Under the pieces are notes generated by a model that was not told the DNA's origin, searched no databases, and saw only the letters and a program-made list of their open reading frames with translations. From NCBI RefSeq assembly GCF_041270065.1, contig NZ_CP065958.1, positions 2,790,001 to 2,854,000 of the forward strand: DNA of 64,000 nt, written 5' to 3'. This stretch comes from Streptomyces fradiae. Lineage in GTDB: Bacteria; Actinomycetota; Actinomycetes; Streptomycetales; Streptomycetaceae. Below are positions 1 through 7,600 of this stretch, piece by piece. Position 1 is the first letter of the stretch. Every line of letters starts with the position of its first letter. The translations under genes were made by a program, and so were the position numbers.

Positions 1-85
1 GCGGTACGGTTCACGCAAATCGGCCCCCGTGGATGGTTGCACCCATCCGCGAGGGCCTAGACCACTAGTGGAAGACGACTCCACC

Positions 86-958
86 GTGATGTACCGGCAC
101 TTTATCGCGCCCTCGCGCGGCTTCACCCAGTTCTCGCACGACCTCATCCGGCATCCGAGCCTCAACTCCGACGCCGTACGCCTCCTGACCTGGCAGCTTT
201 CCCTCCCCGAAGGCGCCCGCGAGTCACTCTCCCGAACGGCCGAAAAAGCCCGGATCGGGGCATGCGCGTTCACCCGGGCCAAGCGGCAGCTGAAGGCGGC
301 GGGCTTCGTCCACGAGCGGCGGGTCCAAGGACCCGGTGGGCGGTGGGTGACACAACAGCTCGTGTCCAACCGGCCGTTGAGCGAGGCCCAGGCCGCCAAG
401 CTGCTCGGACGGACGCCACCGAGTCCCGTAAATCCGACGGTCGGTGAGCCGACACCCCGGCCCACCGACGGTTATCCAAAGGATGAACACCTAGGGGAGG
501 ACAACTCCATCCTTCCCCCCGAGCCGGATCCCGAGCCGGAGCCGACACCGGATGTCCCCGAAGAGGCCCGCGCCGTCGTCGGCACGCTGCCCCTCCTCTC
601 CCCCGCCCTCAAGCACATCCCGCCCGGCATGCGCGACGAACTCGCCCGACTCGCCGCCGCCTGGCTCGCCGCCGGACACACCTCCGCCGCCATCCACGCC
701 CACCTCCTCCGCGGCCTGCCCGGCGGCGACACGCCCGTACACCGACCCGGCGGGCTCGTCCGCTACCTACTCCGCGCGATCCCGCCAGTGGCGCCCCCGC
801 AGCCCCCACCACCCACCGGACCCGGAATCTCCGCCCGACTCGCCGAAACCCGGGAATGCGAAGGCCAGCACGCCCAAGCCACGCTCTTCCGGCCCGTCGG
901 CGACGAGACACTGTGCCGCCAGTGCACGCCCGCCCCGATCGGTCATGGCGGATCCTAG
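86..958 (+). CDS. Winged-helix-type DNA-binding protein with Cys/His tail
   Basis: The reading frame is open from 29. GTG at 86 or GTG at 68 is a better start than ATG at 29, because GGAAG lies about 11 bases before 86 and GAGGG about 12 before 68. The first ~100 residues look like a winged-helix domain of the kind found in replication-initiator-like or accessory regulatory proteins of actinomycetes: a helical segment (SLSRTAEKARIGACAFTRAK) followed by a wing with GGRWVTQQ. The centre is Pro/Glu-rich (PEPDPEPEPTP) and probably unstructured. A second helical segment is followed by a C-terminal C-x3-H ... C-x2-C pattern (CEGQH, CRQC) that could bind zinc. The family resemblance is from memory, and the function and target DNA are unknown. 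Confidence 0.6.
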   Translation: MMYRHFIAPSRGFTQFSHDLIRHPSLNSDAVRLLTWQLSLPEGARESLSRTAEKARIGACAFTRAKRQLKAAGFVHERRVQGPGGRWVTQQLVSNRPLSEAQAAKLLGRTPPSPVNPTVGEPTPRPTDGYPKDEHLGEDNSILPPEPDPEPEPTPDVPEEARAVVGTLPLLSPALKHIPPGMRDELARLAAAWLAAGHTSAAIHAHLLRGLPGGDTPVHRPGGLVRYLLRAIPPVAPPQPPPPTGPGISARLAETRECEGQHAQATLFRPVGDETLCRQCTPAPIGHGGS

Positions 959-965
959 GCAGTCC

Positions 966-1391
966 CTAAACCGTGTAGGTCGTGGGCTTGGGCGCCACCA
1001 TGTCCGGTGTGGTGCCTTCGACGGTCAGCTTCCCGGTCCACAGCTCGTACCGGTTGCACCAAGGACCACCGAAGTCGATACGCCGGCCGCCGGGCTCCAG
1101 CTTCCAGCCTGTCGCTTCCCAGCGGGCGAGGAGATCACCGCAGACGAAGGCCCGGTGGGCTTGCAGCATGATCCACCTGCCCTTGTCGGTCTCCGTCGCC
1201 GACTCCTTGTTCATGGCGGCAGCCATCTGCCACAGCCGAGACCAGTCGACACCCGGGGTCAGCGGGCCCACGATGCCGACCTCCCCCAGCCTCCGTTCGT
1301 CCAAATGGTGTGTGGCGTAGCCGAAGACGGTTCCGAACATGGCGAAGACGCACGTCCGTGTACGGCCTTCCGCGCCGTTGGCGTGGTGCAT
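966..1391 (-). CDS. Hypothetical protein, 141 aa
   Basis: I do not recognise this protein. It is open from ATG at 1391 to TAG at 966. A shorter start at ATG 1340 (MFGTVFGYATHH) is also possible, and neither has a clear ribosome binding site. It is soluble in appearance and Trp-rich (WSRLWQM, GRWIML, GGPWCNRYELW), with no signal peptide or membrane segment. It lies 20 bases beyond a perfect hairpin that ends the upstream cassette, so it probably has its own promoter or depends on read-through. It converges with the 86-958 gene with only a few bases between them. Confidence 0.4.
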   Translation of the reverse strand: MHHANGAEGRTRTCVFAMFGTVFGYATHHLDERRLGEVGIVGPLTPGVDWSRLWQMAAAMNKESATETDKGRWIMLQAHRAFVCGDLLARWEATGWKLEPGGRRIDFGGPWCNRYELWTGKLTVEGTTPDMVAPKPTTYTV

Positions 1392-1410
1392 ACTCTCGGC
1401 TCCGATGGCA

Positions 1411-1447
1411 GCGCGGCCCGGACGTCTTCTCCACGTCCGGGCCGCGC
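1411..1447 (-). terminator. Perfect 15-bp hairpin ending the XRE cassette
   Basis: Bases 1411-1425 are perfectly complementary to 1433-1447 with a 7-base loop. The hairpin begins 18 bases past the stop codon of the 1466-1909 gene on the minus strand. There is no long T run, which is usual for Streptomyces terminators. Confidence 0.7.
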
Positions 1448-1465
1448 CTTGCTCGATGGTTCAGG

Positions 1466-1909
1466 TCAGCAGCACGGGCCGTCGCCGCAGCACGCCGGCG
1501 CGTTGCAGTCCGCGGCGAACCCCCACAACGACCGGTCCACCTCGAACCCGGCGCCGCGGATCAGATCCATGACGTCCAGCATCAGCCCAGTGGTACGGGT
1601 CTTGGAGTTCGGCGCGTGGTGGAGGAAGCGACCGAAGTGCTCCTGGCACCAGTCGGCGTACTCCTGGCTGTGGAGCATGAACGTGTGCCACGCCGGGTCC
1701 ACGTCCAGGCTGGGCGCCATCACTTCGCCCTTCCCGGTCGTCCCCATGGTCCACAGGAACGCCAGCGCCTCGTTCATGATCCGGCCGGCCATGTCCGCGT
1801 CGAGCCTGTACTCCTCGACACAGAACGCGGTCAGCCTGTCGAACAGTTCAGGGCACACAAGGTCCCGGCCACGTCGCAGGGCGACGGGCTTCTCGGGTGC
1901 GACCGTCAT
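1466..1909 (-). CDS. WH-motif actinobacterial protein with cysteine-rich tail
   Basis: This 147-aa protein starts at ATG 1909, which has GAGAGG seven bases upstream on the minus strand. The longer frame to 1957 lacks a site. The start overlaps the preceding stop as ATGA, so translation is coupled. The segment VDPAWHTFMLHSQEYADWC resembles the Trp-His motif of glycine-rich-domain (GRDP-like) proteins and small Streptomyces hypotheticals found beside XRE regulators. The C-terminus is unusual: DCNAPACCGDGPCC contains five cysteines in 14 residues, which suggests a metal site, disulfide formation or a modification target. The function is unknown. It is the last gene of the cassette and is followed by a strong hairpin. 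Confidence 0.65.
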   Translation of the reverse strand: MTVAPEKPVALRRGRDLVCPELFDRLTAFCVEEYRLDADMAGRIMNEALAFLWTMGTTGKGEVMAPSLDVDPAWHTFMLHSQEYADWCQEHFGRFLHHAPNSKTRTTGLMLDVMDLIRGAGFEVDRSLWGFAADCNAPACCGDGPCC

Positions 1910-2130
1910 GAGGAAGTCCTCTCTTCCGTGTGAGTGATCAGCGGGTGCTGGGGGCACCGGGTGTCATGCCAGTAGGTGGGCGTCAGATTCACGGCGTCCT
2001 CAGGACGCCGGTAACCGCGCCGGACCGGCTCATTCGGCTCGATCACCTGGCGGCACGCAGGACAGACCTGCCCAGCAGGCGCGTAAGTGCCGTACTCGTC
2101 GATGATCGGGCGCTGTGCGGCGGTCGCCAT
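1906..2130 (-). CDS. Small zinc-ribbon-like protein, 74 aa
   Basis: The gene starts at ATG 2130, preceded by GGAGAGG on the minus strand. The much longer open frame to 2511 is antisense to the XRE gene and is not used. The protein carries CPAC near residue 23 and WHDTRCPQH near residue 54, giving a C-x2-C ... H-x3-C-x2-H set that could form a small zinc ribbon. It is 56 bases downstream of the XRE regulator, and its stop overlaps the start of the next gene by ATGA. The role is unknown, but its place in the cassette suggests a partner or effector of the regulator. Confidence 0.6.
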   Translation of the reverse strand: MATAAQRPIIDEYGTYAPAGQVCPACRQVIEPNEPVRRGYRRPEDAVNLTPTYWHDTRCPQHPLITHTEERTSS

Positions 2131-2186
2131 GGTGTCCACCTCTCCGTTGCTTCCGCTGAGAGCGTGGCCTGGGCGCCGGATGCGAT

Positions 2187-3020
2187 CTAGTGGCTTTCCT
2201 GTTGCCGCAAGAGTTCGTCGCGGACATGCTCGATGAGGGTGCGCATTGGGTCGCCATAGAGCGCGACCTCGGAGAACCGGTCGAAGGTGTCGGCATAGAG
2301 TTGCACGTCCTTCGGATCGGTCGTGGTGATCTCCGAGTGGAATGTCTCCACGATGACAAGTCGGTCGTCGTGGAGGCTGAAACAGGTCATGGGAAAATCC
2401 GGCATGCGTGAGCCGATCGGCACGATTCCCAGGGACACCTGCGGAAGTCTGGACACGGAGACAAGACGGTCGAGCTGCAGAGCCATGACGGTCGGCTCGC
2501 TGATCAGCCATCGCAGGACGTGTTCGCAGATCAGGAACCGGAAGGACCGGCCGGTGCCATACAGGACGGCTTGTCGCTCGACGCGAGCGGCTACCGTGCG
2601 CGCCCTCGTTTCATCAGGAAGCGCCGGAGGCAAGCCGAACACGGCCGTCATGTACTCCGGTGTCTGAAGCAGACCGGGGATGAGTTGTCCCTGAAACAGC
2701 CTGAGCACACTGGTACTGGCTTCGATGGCCTTGATGGTGTTCTGGTGCTTCCACGGGCCCATACGGCGCAAGAGACGCCATGCTGTCGCTTCCGTGGCCT
2801 CCGCGCGGGCTGTCGCTATGAATTCGTCCTTCGCCTCCTCGGACACACGGAGGGCGGTGAGGATCAGGTCGACGTCCTGGACGGACGGACGAACTTTCTC
2901 GTTCTCGATCTTCGACAGCTTGCCCGCAGACATGGAAGCCCTCCGGGCCACGGTGTCGCCGGTCAGTCCCGACGCTTCCCGTAACGCCCGCAGGGCTCTT
3001 CCCAGGGACGGCGCGCTCAG
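2187..3020 (-). CDS. XRE-family regulator with DUF5753 domain, probable CTG start
   Basis: This is a helix-turn-helix regulator of the WhiJ-like type. The N-terminal XRE domain runs roughly from residue 6 to 65 (LRALREASGLTGD, SAGKLSKIENEKVRPS), and the DUF5753 sensor-like region follows (GLLQTPEYM, HVLRWL). The first in-frame GTG, at 2951, would delete the first helix of the DNA-binding domain. Upstream to the in-frame stop at 3117-3119 there is no ATG, GTG or TTG. A CTG at 3018-3020 has GGGAG eight bases upstream and overlaps the preceding TGA as CTGA, so I take it as the start (277 aa). Codon 13 is then TTA, the rare bldA-dependent leucine codon, which suggests developmental control of this repressor or activator. 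Confidence 0.75.
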   Translation of the reverse strand: MSAPSLGRALRALREASGLTGDTVARRASMSAGKLSKIENEKVRPSVQDVDLILTALRVSEEAKDEFIATARAEATEATAWRLLRRMGPWKHQNTIKAIEASTSVLRLFQGQLIPGLLQTPEYMTAVFGLPPALPDETRARTVAARVERQAVLYGTGRSFRFLICEHVLRWLISEPTVMALQLDRLVSVSRLPQVSLGIVPIGSRMPDFPMTCFSLHDDRLVIVETFHSEITTTDPKDVQLYADTFDRFSEVALYGDPMRTLIEHVRDELLRQQESH

Positions 3021-3541
3021 CGGTGCCGCTCCCAGTAGGACGCGAAGGGCACAGCGGCGGACAGGGCCGTGTCTCGGTAGGTGCGGTACTCGGCCAGCCG
3101 GTCGGCGGGCAGGAGTTCACCGCCGACGAACGCACCGCCCTCGGTGTAGTGCATCCGGTAGACGTCCCGGTCGTCGAACAACCAGAAGTCGTGTTCTGGC
3201 AGGTCCATTACGGTCTGCTCGGCGCGATCGATGATGCCGATGGACTCACCGGCCTTGATGTTGCCCGGATAGGCCGCGAGCTCGTAGCGCAGGTAATCGG
3301 TGAGCGGCGATGTCAGGACGTGAACGCGGGACACCCGCCTGCCCCGGTCAGTCATGGAGCGCACCCACGGATTGTCGTCCCACTCAGGGCCCATGTCCTC
3401 GCCCGCGAAGAAGCGGGCCATCTCCCCCTGCTCCTCCTCCACGTCGTACGTGGCCAGGGTTTCGAGACGGAAAGCGGTCCGCTCGAAGGCGTCGAAGAGC
3501 CGGCCGAAGTCCTCGCCGGACACAAGGTCAGAAGCGGCCAC
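3017..3541 (-). CDS. DUF6879-family protein
   Basis: The 174-aa protein starts at GTG 3541, with GAGGAG seven bases upstream, and overlaps the end of the preceding gene by 14 bases. The frame to 3589 lacks a site. Features such as GEDFGRLFDAFERTAFRLE at the N-terminus, WVRSMTDRGRRVSRVHV in the middle and DFWLFDDRDVYRMHYTEGG near the end fit the DUF6879 family, which in streptomycetes commonly sits beside XRE/DUF5753 regulators. It is coupled to the downstream regulator through a CTGA overlap. By analogy with WhiJ-type loci it may be a signalling partner of the DNA-binding protein. That role is inferred. Confidence 0.75.
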   Translation of the reverse strand: MAASDLVSGEDFGRLFDAFERTAFRLETLATYDVEEEQGEMARFFAGEDMGPEWDDNPWVRSMTDRGRRVSRVHVLTSPLTDYLRYELAAYPGNIKAGESIGIIDRAEQTVMDLPEHDFWLFDDRDVYRMHYTEGGAFVGGELLPADRLAEYRTYRDTALSAAVPFASYWERHR

Positions 3542-3746
3542 GGAAGTACTCCTCAAGCATGGGGGCGGGGATGCGCACGGCCGTCTCACCGGCCGGCAGG
3601 TCGAGCTGCGCCAATTCGGCGGGGTCGGTGATCACGTAGCCCTGGACGACGTAGTCGCCCGTGGCCGTCTTGGTCCACAGTGTCGGGCAGGTGCCGTTCT
3701 TGCAGTCCGTGTCTCCGGTGAGCTTACGCAGCGGTTCAGCGGTCAT
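3528..3746 (-). CDS. Small conserved protein, first gene of XRE cassette
   Basis: This 72-aa protein starts at ATG 3746 with GAGGGGA five bases upstream. It contains CKNGTCPTLW near residue 15, a Cys pair five residues apart, and a C-terminal TAVRIPAPMLEEYFRGRF. Small acidic proteins of this size usually accompany DUF6879 and XRE genes in Streptomyces. No enzymatic motif is visible. As first gene of the overlapping group, its expression sets the level of the whole cassette. Confidence 0.6.
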   Translation of the reverse strand: MTAEPLRKLTGDTDCKNGTCPTLWTKTATGDYVVQGYVITDPAELAQLDLPAGETAVRIPAPMLEEYFRGRF

Positions 3747-3923
3747 GGCTTCCCCTCAGGTCGTCGCGAGTGCCCTGCTCGATGCTTCCGTCCTCCAGTG
3801 ATCAAGGTCAAGGCCCCCGGCTTTCCAGGACAGGAAAGAACCCACGCCCGCCGCATAGCGGCCCAACCGACCAGTTGACGGGCCTCCGTCGTTTTCGGGT
3901 CACCCCGGGGCTGTTGATCCAAG

Positions 3924-3967
3924 TGAGGTTAGGCTAACCTGCACGTCGTGAGGTAAGCCTTACCTTC
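3924..3967 (+). promoter_or_regulatory. Two iron boxes upstream of desE
   Basis: Two perfect odd palindromes lie in tandem: AGGTTAGGCTAACCT at 3926-3940 and AGGTAAGCCTTACCT at 3951-3965. Extended to 19 bases, they match the remembered DmdR/IdeR consensus TTAGGTTAGGCTCACCTAA at about 15 and 13 positions. They sit 80-120 bases before desE, so desEF should be repressed by DmdR1 when iron is abundant. The remainder of the 3747-4045 intergenic region shows no gene. Confidence 0.85.
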
Positions 3968-4045
3968 CTCGGCCTGCCCTCCGCCTGCCCCCGCCTGCCC
4001 GGACGCCGCCCCGGCACCCCGGCACGTACCGAAAGCGACTTCGCC

Positions 4046-5101
4046 ATGCCCAGCACCGCCCGAGCCACCTCCCTCACCCGTCGCGGCCTGCTCGCCGCGG
4101 GCGGCGCACTCGGGATCGGCGCCGCGCTCGCCGCGTGCGGCGGGAAAGACGCGAAGGACGGCGGCTCCGCGAAGCCCTCGGCCTCCGGCAAGTCCGGCGC
4201 CTGGGAGTTCAAGGACGACCGCGGCCAGACCGTGAAGACGGCGAAGACGCCGAAGAACATCGTCGCCTTCACCGGCATGGCCGCCGCCCTGAAGGACTTC
4301 GGCATCGAAGTGAAGGGCGTCTTCGGCCCGACCTACGTCGAGGACCCCAAGACCAAGACGAAGAAGGCCGACGTCCAGGCCGGCGACCTCGACATCTCCA
4401 AGGTCACCGTCCTCGGCAACGTCTGGGGCGAGTTCAAGATCGAGGAGTACCTGAAGCTCCAGCCCGAGGTCCTCATCACGGACATGTGGGAGAAGGACGC
4501 CCTCTGGTACGTCCCGGAGGAGCAGAAGGACAAGATCCTCAAGATCGCCCCGAGCGTCGCCCTGTGGGCCGCCGGGAAGTCGATGCCCACCGTGCTCCAG
4601 CGCCACGTCGACCTCGCCGCCTCGCTCGGCGCCGACGTCAACAGCGCGCAGATCAAGGCGGACAAGGCGCGCTTCGAGGCCGCCGCCGAGCGGGTCCGCA
4701 AGGCCGCCAAGGCGAAGAAGGGCATCAAGGTGCTCATCGGCTCCGGCGCCCCCGACACCTTCTACGTCTCCGCCCCGGCCCGCCCCACCGACACCCTCTT
4801 CTTCCAGGAGCTGGGCGTCGACCTGATCATCCCGGACAAGCTGGACCCGACCGGCTGGTTCGAGCTGCTCAGCTGGGAGAACGTCGACAAGTACAAGGCC
4901 GACGTCATCCTGCTCGACAACCGCACCTCCGCCCTGCAGCCCGAGGCCCTGAAGGCCAAGCCCACCTGGGCCGCGCTGCCCGCCGTCAAGGCCGGCCAGG
5001 TCTTCCCGCGCGTCACCGAGCCCATCTACTCGTACGCCAAGTGCGCGCCGCTCCTGGAGGACCTGGCCAAGGCCCTCGAGAACGCCAAGAAGGTGGCCTG
5101 A
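4046..5101 (+). CDS. desE: Ferric-siderophore-binding lipoprotein DesE
   Basis: This 351-aa protein is the substrate-binding component that captures ferrioxamines outside the cell for an ABC importer. The N-terminus has a twin-arginine segment (TRRGLLAAGG) and a lipobox LAAC about residue 30, so it is probably a Tat-exported lipoprotein. The body has the pattern of class III periplasmic-binding proteins: a helical-backbone region, then LLSWENVDKYKADVILLD and a C-terminal lobe. It is followed four bases later by desF and preceded by two iron boxes. Its place directly before desF and desABCD matches SCO2780 from memory. No permease or ATPase gene is adjacent, which is normal for this locus. Confidence 0.9.
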   Translation: MPSTARATSLTRRGLLAAGGALGIGAALAACGGKDAKDGGSAKPSASGKSGAWEFKDDRGQTVKTAKTPKNIVAFTGMAAALKDFGIEVKGVFGPTYVEDPKTKTKKADVQAGDLDISKVTVLGNVWGEFKIEEYLKLQPEVLITDMWEKDALWYVPEEQKDKILKIAPSVALWAAGKSMPTVLQRHVDLAASLGADVNSAQIKADKARFEAAAERVRKAAKAKKGIKVLIGSGAPDTFYVSAPARPTDTLFFQELGVDLIIPDKLDPTGWFELLSWENVDKYKADVILLDNRTSALQPEALKAKPTWAALPAVKAGQVFPRVTEPIYSYAKCAPLLEDLAKALENAKKVA

Positions 5102-5105
5102 CCCC

Positions 5106-6026
5106 ATGACGAACGCCGAGACCGCCCCGTTCCAGTTCTTCTCCCTCCAGGTCGACCGGACGCGGCGGCTCGGCCCGTCCCTGGTCCGGGTCACCTTCGC
5201 GGGCGACGACCTCGTCGGCGAGGAGCTGAAGGGCTTCGCCGCCGGGGGCCGCGACCAGTCGCTCTCCCTCTTCCTGCCGCACCCCGGGCAGGACGCCCCC
5301 GTACTGCCGCCGCTCGACGACCCGGACATGTACGCGATCCTGGGCGCCTACCGGGCGATGCCGCACGACGAGCGGGCCGTGATGCGCTCGTACACCGTCC
5401 GCGAGCAGCGCACCGCGCCCGACGGGCGCACCGAGGTCGACATCGACTTCGCGATCCACGAGGACGGCGGCCCGGCCTGCCGCTGGGCGCAGCGCGCCGA
5501 GACCGGCGACCGGGTGGTCGTCCTCGGCCCGGCGGTGGCCGACAACACCGGCGTGCGCTTCCAACTCCCGGACGACGCCGACTCCGTACTGATCTGGGGC
5601 GACGAGACGGCCCTGCCGGCCGCCTCCGCGATCCTGGAGTGGCTGCCGGCCGAGACCCGCGCCCACGTGTACCTCGAAGTCCCCTACTCCGGCGACCGCA
5701 CGGAGTTCGCCACGGTGGCGGACGCGACCGTCACCTGGCTGGTACGGGAGGAGGGCGCGCCGTCCGCCCTGGAGGCGATCGCGGGCGCCGAACTGCCCGG
5801 CGAGAACCCGTACGTGTGGATCGCCGGCGAGTCCGGCGCGGTGAAGGCGCTGCGCCGCCACTTCGTACGCGAACGCGGCCTGGACCGGCGGAAGGTGACC
5901 TTCGTCGGCTACTGGCGCAAGGGTCTGTCCGAGGACGCCCTGCGCGAGGTCCCGGACGAGACGGAGACGGACGCGCAGACGGATGCCCCGACGGTCACTC
6001 AGACGGACGCCCCCTCGGCGGCGTAG
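5106..6026 (+). CDS. desF: Siderophore-interacting ferric reductase DesF
   Basis: This 306-aa protein belongs to the SIP family of FAD-binding ferric-siderophore reductases, which release iron from imported ferrioxamine using reduced nicotinamide. The FAD signature RSYTVR lies near residue 97. The SIP domain follows, with IWGDETALPAASAILEWLP near 165 and a C-terminal RRKVTFVGYWRKG motif. The gene starts four bases after desE and is likely cotranscribed with it. It is followed by a strong terminator, which separates uptake and reduction from the biosynthetic operon. The tail is Thr/Asp-rich and probably disordered. Confidence 0.9.
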   Translation: MTNAETAPFQFFSLQVDRTRRLGPSLVRVTFAGDDLVGEELKGFAAGGRDQSLSLFLPHPGQDAPVLPPLDDPDMYAILGAYRAMPHDERAVMRSYTVREQRTAPDGRTEVDIDFAIHEDGGPACRWAQRAETGDRVVVLGPAVADNTGVRFQLPDDADSVLIWGDETALPAASAILEWLPAETRAHVYLEVPYSGDRTEFATVADATVTWLVREEGAPSALEAIAGAELPGENPYVWIAGESGAVKALRRHFVRERGLDRRKVTFVGYWRKGLSEDALREVPDETETDAQTDAPTVTQTDAPSAA

Positions 6027-6046
6027 CGAACCGGACAATCGGCCAC

Positions 6047-6080
6047 AGCCCCTCGACTCGGCGGAGTCGGGGGGCTTTTC
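6047..6080 (+). terminator. Terminator after desF
   Basis: A 13-bp stem (6047-6059 with 6064-6076, one G-U pair) closes a GGCG tetraloop and is followed by TTTT. It separates desEF from desABCD. Confidence 0.85.
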
Positions 6081-6091
6081 CGTACTCAAAA

Positions 6092-6110
6092 TTAGGTTAG
6101 GCTAACCTTA
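6092..6110 (+). promoter_or_regulatory. Iron box upstream of desA
   Basis: TTAGGTTAGGCTAACCTTA matches the remembered DmdR1 consensus at 17 of 19 positions and contains the same perfect 15-base palindrome as the desE box. It lies 45 bases before the desA start, so iron-bound DmdR1 is expected to block desABCD transcription. Confidence 0.9.
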
Positions 6111-6154
6111 CTTACACCGACCGAGTCCGCTCCCGCTCCCGGAAGGGCCCCCAC

Positions 6155-7600
6155 ATGCGCTCCCACCTGCTCAACGACACGACGGCGGACGTCTACCGAC
6201 GTTCCGTCACCGAAGGAGTCGAGCGGGTGGCGAGGAAACTCGCCACGACGCGCGGCCCGTTCACGGGCGTCACGCCCGCCGAACTCGCCCCCGTCGTCGA
6301 CGCCGTCGACCTCGACAAGCCGCTCGGTGACGCCTCCGCCGCCCTCGACGAGCTGGAGGACGTGTACCTGCGGGACGCCGTCTACTTCCACCACCCCCGC
6401 TACCTCGCCCACCTCAACTGCCCGGTGGTCATCCCCGCCGTGCTCGGCGAGGCCGTGCTCTCCGCCGTCAACTCCTCCCTCGACACCTGGGACCAGAGCG
6501 CCGGGGGCACCCTCATCGAGCGGAAACTGATCGACTGGACCGCCGCCCGGATCGGCCTCGGGCCGCTCGCCGACGGCGTGTTCACCAGCGGCGGCACCCA
6601 GTCCAACCTCCAGGCGCTGCTGCTCGCCCGCGAGGAGGCCGGGACGACGGATCTGAAGAAGCTCCGCATCTTCTCCTCCGAGTGCAGCCACTTCAGCGTC
6701 CAGAAGTCCGCCCAGCTGCTCGGCCTCGGCCGCGACGCCGTCGTCCCGATCCCGGTCGACCGCACCAAGCGCATGCAGTCGGTGGTCCTCGCCGCCGAGC
6801 TGGAGGCCTGCCGCGCCGAGGGCCTGATCCCGATGGCGATCGTCGCCACCGCCGGCACCACCGACTTCGGCTCCATCGACCCGCTGCCGGAGATCGCCGC
6901 CCTGGCCGCCGAGTACGGCGCCTGGATGCACGTGGACGCCGCCTACGGCTGCGGACTGCTCGCCTCGCCGACCCGCCGCCACCTCCTCGACGGCATCGAG
7001 CACGCCGACTCGGTCACCGTCGACTACCACAAGTCCTTCTTCCAGCCGGTGAGTTCCTCCGCCGTCCTGGTCCGCGACGGCGCCACGCTGCGGCACGCGA
7101 CCTACCACGCCGAGTACCTCAACCCGCGCCGCACGCTGGCCGAGCGGATCCCCAACCAGGTCGACAAGTCCCTGCAGACCACCCGCCGCTTCGACGCCCT
7201 CAAACTGTGGCTGACCCTGCGCGTCATGGGCGCCGACGGCGTCGGCGGGCTCTTCGACGAGGTCTGCGACCTGGCCCGGCAGGGCTTCGAGCTGCTCGCC
7301 GCCGACCCGCGCTTCGACGTGGTCGTCGAGCCCCAGCTGTCCACCCTGGTCTGGCGCTACGTCCCCGAGAACGCCTCCACGCCCGAGGACATCGACCGCG
7401 CCAACCTGCACGCCCGCAAGGCCCTCTTCGCCTCCGGCGAGGCCGCGGTCGCGGGCACGAAGGTCGACGGCCGTCAGTACCTCAAGTTCACCTTGCTCAA
7501 CCCCGAGACGACCGTGGCCGACATCGCCGCCGTCCTCGATCTGATAGCCGGCCACGCCGAGCAGTACCTGGGAGAGAACCTTGTCCACGCAGCCTCTTGA
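6155..7600 (+). CDS. desA: Lysine decarboxylase DesA
   Basis: DesA is the PLP-dependent decarboxylase that converts L-lysine to cadaverine, the first step of desferrioxamine synthesis. The 481-aa protein has the group II decarboxylase layout: [12 protein letters not shown] near 146, [10 protein letters not shown] for cofactor stacking, and DYHKSFFQP with the predicted Schiff-base lysine at residue 293. GGAAGGG precedes the ATG. The 3' end overlaps desB by 20 bases. The operon is under the iron box at 6092. Confidence 0.95.
   Translation: MRSHLLNDTTADVYRRSVTEGVERVARKLATTRGPFTGVTPAELAPVVDAVDLDKPLGDASAALDELEDVYLRDAVYFHHPRYLAHLNCPVVIPAVLGEAVLSAVNSSLDTWDQSAGGTLIERKLIDWTAARIGLGPLADGVFTSGGTQSNLQALLLAREEAGTTDLKKLRIFSSECSHFSVQKSAQLLGLGRDAVVPIPVDRTKRMQSVVLAAELEACRAEGLIPMAIVATAGTTDFGSIDPLPEIAALAAEYGAWMHVDAAYGCGLLASPTRRHLLDGIEHADSVTVDYHKSFFQPVSSSAVLVRDGATLRHATYHAEYLNPRRTLAERIPNQVDKSLQTTRRFDALKLWLTLRVMGADGVGGLFDEVCDLARQGFELLAADPRFDVVVEPQLSTLVWRYVPENASTPEDIDRANLHARKALFASGEAAVAGTKVDGRQYLKFTLLNPETTVADIAAVLDLIAGHAEQYLGENLVHAAS

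Noticed and set aside
2131..2511. N-terminal extension of the 74-aa zinc-ribbon-like protein
   Set aside because: It overlaps the XRE gene in another frame, and a good ribosome site precedes ATG 2130.
966..3746. Restriction-modification or phage-defence island at the left end
   Set aside because: No methyltransferase, endonuclease or ATPase motifs are present. The genes fit regulator-partner cassettes.
3929..5329. 466-aa minus-strand open frame opposite desE
   Set aside because: The sequence is low-complexity and the opposite strand encodes an unmistakable binding protein.
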